A stretch of DNA of 64,000 bases from Microbacteriaceae bacterium (GTDB lineage: Bacteria; Actinomycetota; Actinomycetes; Actinomycetales; Microbacteriaceae), in NCBI GenBank assembly GCA_004297935.1, contig SCRE01000010.1, positions 1 to 64,000 of the forward strand. Direction: 5' to 3'. This document shows positions 13,706 to 21,652 of the stretch, one piece after another. The number at the start of each line of letters is the position of its first letter. The first letter of the stretch is position 1. The position numbers and the translations under genes were made by a program. The notes beneath the pieces are model-generated. The model was not told the origin of the DNA, made no database searches, and saw only the letters and a list, made by a program, of their open reading frames with translations.

Positions 13706-14750
13706 CGTCGGCCTCCGCGATCGCTGCATTGCGTTGAGCCGTGAACACGGCGGGCGGGTCTGCGAAGACGAAGTCGAACATCTCGGCCGTCGGTCGGCGT
13801 TCCAGTGCGATGGTCCCCTGTCGCACGCGTTCGACTTCTGCGTGCACCCGCGCCGTGAGCGGCAGGAACACGGCGTCGTCGACACCGGATGCCCGCAGCC
13901 GCGCCTCCGCCGCCACCACCGGATCACGACCCTGCCAGTCGTGTTCTTCTGCGAGTGACCGGTAGCGGCCGGGGTCGTCCGAGGTGGAGTGCGGCCCGAT
14001 TCGGTAGGTCATCGCCTCCACCACGGTCGCGCCGCCGCCAGAGCGGGCGCGGGCAAGTGCGTCCGCTACCGCGTCATACACGGCGAGCACATCGTTGCCA
14101 TCGATCCGCACTCCGAGCATGCCATAGCCTGCGGCGCGCGCCGCGATGGAGGCGCCTGCGACCTGTCCGCTGGTCGGCAGGGAGATCGCCCACCCGTTGT
14201 TCTGGCAAAAGAAGACAACCGGCAGGTTCCAGACACCGGCGAAGTTCATCGCTTCATGGATGTCGCCCTGTGAACTCGCCCCGTCACCGAAGTACGCAAT
14301 CGACGCGCCGCTGCGACCGGCGAGCTTCTCCCCCAGCGCCCAGCCCATGGCGTGTGGCACGGGCGCGCCGACGACGGCGTTGATCGGGGCCAGTCGGGCG
14401 GCTGCGAAGTCGTACATCCCCCCATGCCAGCTGCCCTGGTGCGATGCCAGATAACCGACGAGGTCGGCACCGAGCGCCACGGCGACGCCGAGCTCACGGT
14501 AGGTGGGAAACGCGAAGTCACGTGTGCGGTCCAGTGCGCTGGCACTGCCGACCTGCGCCGCCTCCTGACCGCGAGCAGGTGCGTAACCGGGAATGATGCC
14601 CTGCCGTTGCATCGCGACGGACTCGAGGTCGAGTTCGCGCGCAAGCAGCATCCGCTCGTACAGCGTCTCGAGCAGGGCGAGGCGTTCGCCGAAGACGGGT
14701 GTTCGCTCCTGCTCCGCCGTCGCACTCGAAAGGGTGGCCGTCGCGTTCAT
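13695..14750 (-). CDS. 2-oxo acid/acetoin dehydrogenase E1 component, alpha subunit
   Basis: A 351-residue thiamine-diphosphate-binding alpha subunit. The ThDP/Mg motif runs from YFGDGASSQGD to CQNNGWAIS, the spaced GDG...NN signature. RIGPHSTSDDPGRYR is the phosphorylation-loop-like segment common in branched-chain 2-oxo acid dehydrogenase E1 and in acetoin dehydrogenases. The start is ATG 14750, which has AAGGAGG five bases upstream. It heads the four-gene operon E1-alpha, E1-beta, lipoyl protein, hydrolase. The E2 layout argues for acetoin dehydrogenase, whereas the E1 sequence alone would also fit a branched-chain enzyme. No E3 gene is present in the window. Confidence 0.9.
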   Translation of the reverse strand: MNATATLSSATAEQERTPVFGERLALLETLYERMLLARELDLESVAMQRQGIIPGYAPARGQEAAQVGSASALDRTRDFAFPTYRELGVAVALGADLVGYLASHQGSWHGGMYDFAAARLAPINAVVGAPVPHAMGWALGEKLAGRSGASIAYFGDGASSQGDIHEAMNFAGVWNLPVVFFCQNNGWAISLPTSGQVAGASIAARAAGYGMLGVRIDGNDVLAVYDAVADALARARSGGGATVVEAMTYRIGPHSTSDDPGRYRSLAEEHDWQGRDPVVAAEARLRASGVDDAVFLPLTARVHAEVERVRQGTIALERRPTAEMFDFVFADPPAVFTAQRNAAIAEADGDY

Positions 14751-15121
14751 CCGCGCCTCCTTGCTCGGTCCGTGGGTGTCATCGACAGGTTGGCATGTTT
14801 GCATCAACTGGGCAATTCGTCTACCGAGAGCTGATCAGAGTGAACAGAATCAGCAACGACATGCCGGGAAAGGCAAGCAATTTGACCATAGCTGAGGGGA
14901 ATAAGTCACAACCGAGGCCAGTCGAGCTCAGCCAGGACGACCGCCGGTTCCGGGCGGCTCGGATCCCAAATCAGAACCGGACTTCACGCCAGACCGGAGA
15001 TCGTAGGACAAACCGGATGCCGTCCGAATTCTCGCCGGTCCAGCGTGTGATCTCCGATCCAGCGTCAAGCGCAGGCGATCACCACTTCAGACGCATCCGA
15101 CGCGTCAGACGCACCCGACGC
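14751..15121. other. intergenic region with an imperfect inverted repeat
   Basis: No gene is supported here. GGACTTCACGCCAGACCGGA (near 14980) and GATCTCCGATCCAGCGTCAA (near 15047-15068) are imperfect reverse complements that could form a long hairpin downstream of dacB. The arms share the CGCCRGACCGGA core with the element at 11378. The part next to 14751-14900 must contain the promoter of the E1-alpha operon, but I see no clear hexamers. Confidence 0.4.
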
Positions 15122-16678
15122 TCAGTTGTTCGACAGGTTGTTGCCACAGCGGAAGAACCCGGTCACGAGGGCATCGATCGCGGTCTTCGCACTGTCCCGC
15201 ACGTTGCCGAGGGCGTACACGGCGAAGGTCAGGGGCGTGCCGTCCTGGGCGTGCACCACGCCGGCCAGTGTGTAGCCGTTGTTGATCCAACCGGTCTTGG
15301 CGTTGACGACGCCACGAGCAACCGCGCTGTCGCCGGTGAACCGCCCGTACCCCGGGCCGAGCGTTCCAGACTTACCCGACACCGGCAGCGAATCGTAGAT
15401 CACGCCGAGGCCATCCTGGCGATTCATTATTTTCACCATAAGACGAGTCAGGTAGGACGGCGGCACCCTGTTGTCGCCACTGAGGCCAGACCCGTCGACG
15501 ACTGTGATGCCCGTCGTGTCGATTCCATACGCGGCAAGACCCTTGAGCACGCCTGCGTTCTCCGCCGCGAACGTGTTTCCTGCACCGGTCTTGATGGCGA
15601 CCAGTCGCGCAAGCATCTCCATGATCGTGTTGTCGGACACGGACAGCGCCTGACTGAGCAGCGCCGTCACCGGCTGGGAAAGCACCTGGCCGAGTTGCTT
15701 CGCCCCGGCCGGAGCCGTGCCGGTGCTCACAATGATGTTGCCGCCGAGATCGCTTGCGAATGCCGCGCCGGCCCGACCGACCGGGTCCGTGCTGCGCGGC
15801 GATTCGATCGCGTACGGGTCGTTGCGGTCGCCGTCGACCTGCAGCGCCGTGATGTACGACGTGCTGCCCTCGACGATGCGCTCCTCGTGCTCGTCCCAGC
15901 TCGGTTGCCAGACCGGTCCGCCGAACAGCGACGCATCCAGAACGAGGGATTTGATCGGCTGGCCGTTGTTCGCCGGATCCGCGTCCCACGCCGACTTCAC
16001 CTGGGCGGCGAGGGCATCCAGGTGCGGCGCTCCGGTGTAGAACGGCCTGTCGCCCGTCGCCGTGCGCGAGAGCGTGACGTCGCCGCCGCCGACGAGCACA
16101 ATCTGCCCGGGAGCCGAACCCTTGACCACCGTGGTCGGCACTTGGTAGTTCGGACCGAGCACGCTCAGCGCGGCAGCAGCCGTGAGTATCTTCATCACGC
16201 TCGCCGTCGCGGCCGGCGCCGACCCGTTGCGGTCGAAGAGAACCTCTCCGGTCGTCGGGTTGAGCACTTGAGCTTCCAGGGTGCCCAACCGGCTGTCTTG
16301 CGCGAGTGATGCAATCGAGCACGTGCGAAGCTTGCTTGCCGCCAACGCGGGTGTCGGCACGGGCCTCGTCGGCGTCGGGGCCGGCGTCGGGCCGGCCGAT
16401 GCACTCGGGCTCGCGATGACGACCGGCGTCGCAGACGCCCCGGTGAGTGCGCCGAGCGCCACGGTGCCGCCTCCGACGAGCACGAAGCCGACGGTCGCCG
16501 CCGCGACGAGCCAGACTCGCGGATGCCGCCGAATCGCGGCCAGCACCCCGCCGAATGGTGCATGGCGGGAGGAGGCCGCCGACCGAGTGACCGGTGTGGC
16601 CGGCGTGGCCGCACCGGAGGAATCCGGTCCCGCGTCAGCGGCGCGACGGCGCGGCGCGACGGGATCGGATTCGTGCAT
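15122..16678 (-). CDS. dacB: D-alanyl-D-alanine carboxypeptidase/endopeptidase, S13 (PBP4) family
   Basis: A 518-residue penicillin-binding protein of peptidase family S13, which trims peptidoglycan stem peptides outside the membrane. An N-terminal cytosolic stretch (residues 1-52) is followed by one membrane anchor (VWLVAAATVGFVLVGG) and a Pro/Ala/Thr-rich spacer. The active-site triad motifs are SVMK (SxxK), SDN (SxN) in SVSDNTIMEML and KTG in NAKTGWINNG. The large insertion between SxxK and SxN is typical of PBP4. Length and order are normal. Transcribed alone as far as visible, followed downstream by the 371-bp hairpin region. Confidence 0.92.
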   Translation of the reverse strand: MHESDPVAPRRRAADAGPDSSGAATPATPVTRSAASSRHAPFGGVLAAIRRHPRVWLVAAATVGFVLVGGGTVALGALTGASATPVVIASPSASAGPTPAPTPTRPVPTPALAASKLRTCSIASLAQDSRLGTLEAQVLNPTTGEVLFDRNGSAPAATASVMKILTAAAALSVLGPNYQVPTTVVKGSAPGQIVLVGGGDVTLSRTATGDRPFYTGAPHLDALAAQVKSAWDADPANNGQPIKSLVLDASLFGGPVWQPSWDEHEERIVEGSTSYITALQVDGDRNDPYAIESPRSTDPVGRAGAAFASDLGGNIIVSTGTAPAGAKQLGQVLSQPVTALLSQALSVSDNTIMEMLARLVAIKTGAGNTFAAENAGVLKGLAAYGIDTTGITVVDGSGLSGDNRVPPSYLTRLMVKIMNRQDGLGVIYDSLPVSGKSGTLGPGYGRFTGDSAVARGVVNAKTGWINNGYTLAGVVHAQDGTPLTFAVYALGNVRDSAKTAIDALVTGFFRCGNNLSNN

Positions 16679-16732
16679 CAGAGCAGTGTAACGGCTGACG
16701 CTGGGAGAAATGAACCCCGTCTGGGGCTACTC

Positions 16733-16978
16733 GCCGGGGTCGACAAGCCCGGTCCGGCTGCGGATCTCGTCGAGCGTGCGCACCATCGACCTCCGATCCA
16801 TACGGCTCGAGCACCTCACCCGCACTGGCGATCACCCGGAACGTCGTCGGCGCGTGCACACGACGTCGATCTCTATCCGGGCGTCCGTGCCCTCGATCAC
16901 GACCCGATTCGCACCGCGACTGTCGCTGGCCGAGTGGGTCGTTGCGACAACGAGGTGAGCTGCGCCAGCTCGCCGGAA
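16733..16978 (-). pseudogene. C-terminal remnant of a Gfo/Idh/MocA-family oxidoreductase
   Basis: Stitching three minus-strand frames gives GELAQLTS, then RVVIEGTDARIEIDVV, then PTTFRVIASAGEVLEPYG, then RTLDEIRSRTGLVDPGE and a stop. This is the order of conserved segments at the C-terminus of Gfo/Idh/MocA sugar dehydrogenases. Each junction needs a frameshift and the middle part is shortened, so it cannot be functional. It is the only content of the gap between dacB and tRNA-Thr. Confidence 0.6.
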
Positions 16979-16989
16979 CCGGCAACCGG

Positions 16990-17062
16990 AGCCGCCTATC
17001 AGAATCGAACTGATGACCTATTCATTACGAGTGAATCGCTCTACCGACTGAGCTAAGGCGGC
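16990..17062 (-). tRNA. tRNA-Thr (anticodon CGT)
   Basis: The 73-nt cloverleaf has acceptor arms GCCGCC/GGCGGC, a D-arm AGCTCAGTCGGTAGAGC, anticodon stem ATTCA/TGAAT enclosing the loop CTCGTAA (anticodon CGT, reading ACG), and a T-arm with TTCGATT. CCA is not encoded. Confidence 0.97.
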
Positions 17063-17216
17063 CTGGCTTGGAGCCGCGGACGAGTCTACATGAGGCCCCG
17101 GCCCATGCGGAAATTGGTCGTCGCATCCGCTCGGCGAACACCCCGTGTGCGCTATTTCACGCGTCCTACGCCCGTCCACGTGACCCACGGAAGACCGCTC
17201 AACGCGGCAGACGCAC

Positions 17217-17888
17217 TCAGCGCGAGGCGTTGTGCAGGCTCAGGGCCTGCAACTCGCTGAACGACTCGCGAAGTCGCCCGACGAGCGCTTCGGTGCCGCC
17301 GGCGTCTGCCCAGCACCACCAGGCGTGGCGGATGCCCGCGAATGCCACGAGCGTGATCAGTCGCGCACGCGATTCCAGCCGTTCGTCGTCAAGCCGTTCG
17401 CCCTCGCGCAGGTCGGCCTCATCATGCTCGAGTCGGCGGCGCACGACCGCCGTGAGGTCGGCTTCGAGCTGCTTCATTCCGGCCATCCGCAGCGTGAACA
17501 GCTGGGGGTTGTCTTTCAGCAGCGCTCGGCGCAGCCTGTGGATGTCGTGCTCATCTGCGCCGAGGCTTTTCTCGACGCCGTCGACGAGCAGGTCGCGGAT
17601 GCCGTCGAGGATTGTCTGATCGGGGCCTGCCGCGACGAACGCGTCGATCGCCGCACCGTCAGGCAGCATCGGCATGTCCCCGATCACGGCTGCTTCCTTA
17701 GAGGGGAAATAGTTGAAGAACGTACGCGGCGACACGAGTGCCTGCTGACTGATGTCGTCGACGGTCACTCGGTCGAAGCCGCGTTCTTTGGACAGCATGA
17801 GGGCAGCGCGCTGAATCGCACGCCGCGTCGCAATTCGTTTGCGCTCGCGCAGTCCGAGCCCTGTTTGAGCTACAGCCGTGAACGTCAT
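17217..17888 (-). CDS. TetR-family transcriptional regulator
   Basis: A 223-residue regulator. The N-terminal helix-turn-helix spans residues ~15-60 (RKRIATRRAIQRAALMLSKE through VTVDDISQQALVSPRTFFNYF), ending in the FFNYFPSKEA signature of TetR proteins. The C-terminal helical ligand domain is variable and gives no clue to the ligand; the HAWWCWADAGG segment lies near the end. ATG 17888 is preferred because longer in-frame starts precede any homology. It sits between tRNA-Thr and the TAP-like lipoprotein gene on the same strand, 135 bp downstream of it. No transporter is adjacent, so the target is unknown. Confidence 0.88.
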   Translation of the reverse strand: MTFTAVAQTGLGLRERKRIATRRAIQRAALMLSKERGFDRVTVDDISQQALVSPRTFFNYFPSKEAAVIGDMPMLPDGAAIDAFVAAGPDQTILDGIRDLLVDGVEKSLGADEHDIHRLRRALLKDNPQLFTLRMAGMKQLEADLTAVVRRRLEHDEADLREGERLDDERLESRARLITLVAFAGIRHAWWCWADAGGTEALVGRLRESFSELQALSLHNASR

Positions 17889-18023
17889 GACTCGATTATT
17901 GCAGTGTCGCAACATTTGCGCGTGGGAATCCCCGCAAGCTTCCACGCAAGCAGCAGTGTAATGATCGGCGCACGGATCGCCGCAGGCATCCGCTCGAGCA
18001 TCGGCGCTCGCATCTACCGAGCG

Positions 18024-19613
18024 TCAGCACATCGGGTCGGTCTTGGGAACCGTGCCCTTCACGAAGAAGTCGTCGACGGCGTTGTTCACACACGAGTTCG
18101 ACTTGTTGTAGGCGGTGTGGCCCTGCCCCCGATACGTCACCAAGTGCCCATTCTGCAGTTCCTTGGAGAGGTTCTGCGCCCAGACATACGGTGTTGCGGG
18201 GTCGTTGGTCGTTCCGACGACGAGAATCGGCGCCGACCCGTCAGCATGGATCGGACCCCGTTTCGCCGTGGACTCGTATGGCCAGTTGGCGCATCCGATG
18301 TCCCCATAGGCCATGTACGGCCCGATCACCGGCGCTGCTGCAGTCAACTCGGCCGCTTGCTGCCGCATCACGGCCGGGTTGTCGTCGTAGCTGTAGTCCA
18401 GGCAGTTGATGGCCATGAACGCCTCGGTGGAGTTGTCCTGGTACTGGCCGGTCGTCGGGTTCCGTCCGTTGTAACCGTCGGCGAGCTGGAACGCGTACGA
18501 CGCGTCACCGTGCATCACACTCGTGAACATGTCGCTCAGGTAGCTCCACGCGGTCGCGTCGTAGAGCGGGTAGATGATCGCCGTCACGAGCGTGTTCGCG
18601 CCGAGTTCGCGGCCATCCGAATTGCGGATCGGGCTGGCCTGCACCGACGCGATCAGTTGCGCGATCATCGACATGCTCGATGCGACCGTCCCGGTGAATG
18701 GGCACTTCCTGTTGTTGGCCAGGCAGTCTTTGAGGTAGGCGCGCAGGGCGCTTTCGAAGCCCTCGGACTGCACCTTCGTGACCTCGAAGTTGCTCGCAGC
18801 CGGGTCGAGCGCACCGTCGAGCACAAGTCGCCCGGTCTTGCCGGGGAACAGCTCTGCATACATCGCGCCGAGATATGTTCCGTAGGAATACCCCAGGTAA
18901 TTGAGCTTCTTGTCGCCGAGCACGGCGCGCAACAGGTCGAGGTCCTTCGCGGCGCTGACCGTGTCGACCTTCGCCAGCAGCGCACCCGTGTTCGCCTCGC
19001 ACGCTTTGCCGAACGCGATCGACGATTGCGTTTGAGCGGCGATCCACGACGCCGACCCGGGTGTGCCCGGCGTGATGTCGTACAGATAGGCATCCATCTG
19101 CTTCGCGTCGTAACACTTCACGGCGGTCGAGTGCCCGACTCCGCGCGGGTCGAAGCCGACCACGTCGAAGTTGTCTTGCAGTGTCGCATCCGTCGCGTAG
19201 TTGATGGAGTTTTTCACGAAGTCGTAGCCGGAACCGCCCGGGCCGCCCGGGTTCACCAGCAGCGAGCCGAGCCTCTTGCCCTTCGCCGGCTGACGGATGA
19301 GCGCAAGCTTGATCGCCCCTTCGGCAGGATGCGCCCAATCCAGTGGGGCCGTCGCCGTCGTGCACTGCATGGTCTTGTTGCACGGCGTCCAGGTGAGTGT
19401 CTGCGTGTAGAACGGCTCCAGATCCGCCGGAACCTTCTGGGCCGCCGGCGTCGACGTCGTGCTCGACCCCGAACCGCGGTGCGGCAGAAACGAGAACGGC
19501 GAGCACGCGCCGAGCACGGCGACGAGCGACACGGCGACGACCGCCGCCGCCAGGCGGGCAAGCGGGCGACCGGTATGCGAACGGCGTCGCAGACGATGCG
19601 GTCGAGTCGTCAC
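18024..19613 (-). CDS. secreted alpha/beta-hydrolase lipoprotein, TAP-like (tripeptidyl aminopeptidase family)
   Basis: A 529-residue exported hydrolase. A basic N-terminus and hydrophobic segment end in the lipobox VLGAC, predicting a lipid-anchored extracytoplasmic protein. The catalytic core has an oxyanion motif NPGGPGGSG, the nucleophile elbow GYSYG, and a C-terminal TAP-like domain with an aspartate in TTNDPATP and a histidine in YRGQGHTAY. The family includes Streptomyces tripeptidyl aminopeptidases and mycobacterial CaeA/Hip1-like esterases; peptidase and esterase cannot be told apart here. GTG 19613 directly follows the holB stop codon, so it is probably co-transcribed with tmk and holB. 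Confidence 0.9.
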   Translation of the reverse strand: MTTRPHRLRRRSHTGRPLARLAAAVVAVSLVAVLGACSPFSFLPHRGSGSSTTSTPAAQKVPADLEPFYTQTLTWTPCNKTMQCTTATAPLDWAHPAEGAIKLALIRQPAKGKRLGSLLVNPGGPGGSGYDFVKNSINYATDATLQDNFDVVGFDPRGVGHSTAVKCYDAKQMDAYLYDITPGTPGSASWIAAQTQSSIAFGKACEANTGALLAKVDTVSAAKDLDLLRAVLGDKKLNYLGYSYGTYLGAMYAELFPGKTGRLVLDGALDPAASNFEVTKVQSEGFESALRAYLKDCLANNRKCPFTGTVASSMSMIAQLIASVQASPIRNSDGRELGANTLVTAIIYPLYDATAWSYLSDMFTSVMHGDASYAFQLADGYNGRNPTTGQYQDNSTEAFMAINCLDYSYDDNPAVMRQQAAELTAAAPVIGPYMAYGDIGCANWPYESTAKRGPIHADGSAPILVVGTTNDPATPYVWAQNLSKELQNGHLVTYRGQGHTAYNKSNSCVNNAVDDFFVKGTVPKTDPMC

Positions 19614-20855
19614 CTATGTCCCCTTTCGGACAACGGAAATCAGCATGGCCTCCAACGCAAGCAGCGGAGCGACGTTTCCATCGATGCGCGTGCGCGCCTG
19701 CGCGATCGCATCCATGACGGCAAGAGTAGCGGCGGGGGCGATGATTTCGCTCAATTCGGTCAGCTCGGCGGCGCGTTCGCTGTTGACCAATGCGGTGCGA
19801 CTGCCCAATTGCAGCATCATCACGTCGCGATACAACGACAGCAGGTCGACCAGGATGCGATCGATCCCATCCCGCAGACTGCGCGTGGCCCGCCGCTTCT
19901 GGTCTTCTTCGAGCTGCCGCAACTGGGCGCGCAGGGCAAGCGGCGGGGTACCGCCGGGGGCGACGCCGAGCGAGCGCAGCGTGCTTTCGCGCTCGGCGGC
20001 ATCCGTTTCCTCGGTCAGGGCTTTGGCGTCGGCACCGGCGATCTGCAGCATGCGAGCAGCGGCCTGCACGGCGTCCGAAACGTTGCGGATGCCCAGCGCC
20101 AGCGTCAGCGTCTCGTCGCGGCGCTCGCGCGCATCCTCGCTGGTCGCGAGCCGACGCGCCATGCCGATGTGGCTCTGCGCGTGACGGGCGGCGCTCTCGG
20201 CCAGCGCAGGGTCGACGCCGTCGCGGGAGACGAGCAGCGCCGCGACATCCGCGATGTCGGGCACACGGAGTCGCACCGCGCGCACCCGGGAGCGGATGGT
20301 CGGCAGCAGGTCCGCTTCGCTCGGCGCACAGAGGATCCACACGGTGCGCTCCGGCGGTTCCTCCAGCTCCTTCAGCAGCACATTCGAGGTCTGCTCGGTC
20401 ATCCGGTCGGCGTCCTCGACGACGATCACCCGGTAACGACTCACGGAGGGCGAAAAGTGCGACAACTTGACCATCTCCCGCACGTCATCGCGCTTGATGA
20501 TGACGCCGGCCGTGCCGAGCACGTTCAGATCCGGATGCGTGCGCGCCTCCACCTGCGTGCGCGCCACCGCGTCGCCATCCGGCGTTCCATCACTGAGCAG
20601 GGCGGTCGCGAATGCGAACGCGAGATTGGACCGCCCCGACCCGGGCGGGCCGGTGATCAGCCATGAGTGCGTCATGGCAGCGGATGCGGCAGGCATGTCT
20701 GCGGGCGCGGTTGCGGCGAGCGTCGGTGCTACGAGCGTCGGTGCCGCGGGCGGAGGCGCCGCGGGTATCGGCGCCGCGGGTATCGGCGCTGCAGCAGCGG
20801 CCTTGAACACCGCGATGGCGTCGGCCTGTCCTGTCAGCTCGTCCCAGACCGCCAT
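19614..20855 (-). CDS. holB: DNA polymerase III subunit delta'
   Basis: A 413-residue AAA+ clamp-loader subunit. Walker A is GPPGSGRSN, the DEAD-box-like segment is VVEDADRMTEQ, the sensor region is NVLLKELEEPPERT, and the arginine-finger region reads TIRSRVR. It helps load the beta clamp onto primed DNA. The N-terminal WDELTGQADAIAVF motif is normal, but it is separated from MTHSWLITG by a ~35-residue Ala/Pro insertion (AAPIP units), encoded by 15-bp tandem repeats and absent from typical HolB. tmk lies 122 bp upstream on the same strand, the usual actinobacterial pairing. Confidence 0.93.
   Translation of the reverse strand: MAVWDELTGQADAIAVFKAAAAAPIPAAPIPAAPPPAAPTLVAPTLAATAPADMPAASAAMTHSWLITGPPGSGRSNLAFAFATALLSDGTPDGDAVARTQVEARTHPDLNVLGTAGVIIKRDDVREMVKLSHFSPSVSRYRVIVVEDADRMTEQTSNVLLKELEEPPERTVWILCAPSEADLLPTIRSRVRAVRLRVPDIADVAALLVSRDGVDPALAESAARHAQSHIGMARRLATSEDARERRDETLTLALGIRNVSDAVQAAARMLQIAGADAKALTEETDAAERESTLRSLGVAPGGTPPLALRAQLRQLEEDQKRRATRSLRDGIDRILVDLLSLYRDVMMLQLGSRTALVNSERAAELTELSEIIAPAATLAVMDAIAQARTRIDGNVAPLLALEAMLISVVRKGT
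20701..20790 (-). repeat. six in-frame 15-bp tandem repeats inside holB
   Basis: Successive plus-strand units include GCGGGTATCGGCGCC, GCGGGTATCGGCGCT, GCGGGCGGAGGCGCC and GCGAGCGTCGGTGCT, each exactly 15 bp. They encode AAPIP/AAPPP/AAPTL pentapeptides between the N-terminal strand and the Walker A motif. Confidence 0.9.
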
Positions 20856-20977
20856 GGTTCAAGGCTACCGGTCATCGCCGACATCTCTCACTGGCACCTC
20901 GAGGCGCGCGGTTCCCGAAGAGCAGCGGGCACCAGCCCATGCTTCGAACACCGGGCGGATCGCGCGGCCGCAGCGCG

Positions 20978-21652
20978 CTACGGCAACAGGGGCTCGACGC
21001 GGGCGCGGATGGCGGCGGCGAGGTCGTCGATGGGGAGCGCGGCATCCAGGACGAGGAAGCGCTCCGGCTCGGCGGCCGCCAGTTCGAGGTATGCGGCACG
21101 TACACGGGCGTGGAATTCGGCCTTCTCCGCCTCGAGTCGGTCGTAGCGGGTGCGCGCGGAATCAAGCCGACTACGAGCGACCGTCTCGTCCAGATCGAGC
21201 AGGATCGTCAATTGCGGCAGCAGCCCACCGGTCGCCCAGAGCGACAGGTTGCGGATCTCGACCGCATCCAGCACCCGTCCCACACCCTGGTACGCGATCG
21301 ACGAGTCCAGATAACGATCCTGGATGACGATCTCACCGCGTGCGAGCGCCGGCCGCACCAGGGTCTCGACGTGGTGGGCACGATCCGCCGCGTACAGCAG
21401 CGCTTCGGCGCGCGGCGCGATGTCGCCACGATGGTGCAGCACCAGTTCGCGCACCTCGAGCCCGACGTCCGTGCCGCCCGGCTCACGCGTGCGCAGGATC
21501 GTGAACCCCTGCGACGCCAACCAGCTTTCCAGCAGCGCGGCCTGCGTCGACTTGCCGGAGCCGTCCCCGCCCTCCAGTGTGATGAACAGTCCGGATGGCG
21601 CGTGTGCGTGCCCGCCATCGTGCCCCGGGTGTTGGCCGACCTGATCGGTCAC
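20978..21652 (-). CDS. tmk: thymidylate kinase
   Basis: A 224-residue dTMP kinase making dTDP for DNA synthesis. The P-loop EGGDGSGKST is at residues ~28-37, followed by the substrate motif TREPGGT and the DR(Y/H) motif in QDRYLDSSIAYQG; the LID region is the RSRLDSARTRYDRLE stretch. An unusual 20-residue His/Gly-rich lead-in precedes GLFITLEGGDG. GTG 21652 overlaps the topA stop (GTGA), so the gene is translationally coupled to topA. The order topA-tmk-holB is conserved among actinobacteria. Confidence 0.95.
   Translation of the reverse strand: MTDQVGQHPGHDGGHAHAPSGLFITLEGGDGSGKSTQAALLESWLASQGFTILRTREPGGTDVGLEVRELVLHHRGDIAPRAEALLYAADRAHHVETLVRPALARGEIVIQDRYLDSSIAYQGVGRVLDAVEIRNLSLWATGGLLPQLTILLDLDETVARSRLDSARTRYDRLEAEKAEFHARVRAAYLELAAAEPERFLVLDAALPIDDLAAAIRARVEPLLP

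Noticed and set aside
14699-16309. 536-codon plus-strand frame
   Set aside because: Antisense to dacB and the E1-alpha start; composition and lack of motifs mark it as a shadow.
17232-20666. A 1144-codon open frame on the plus strand
   Set aside because: It lies antisense to the TetR, TAP-like and holB genes, which have clear motifs; it is Arg/Asp/Val-rich low-complexity sequence with no domain, a typical shadow in GC-rich DNA.
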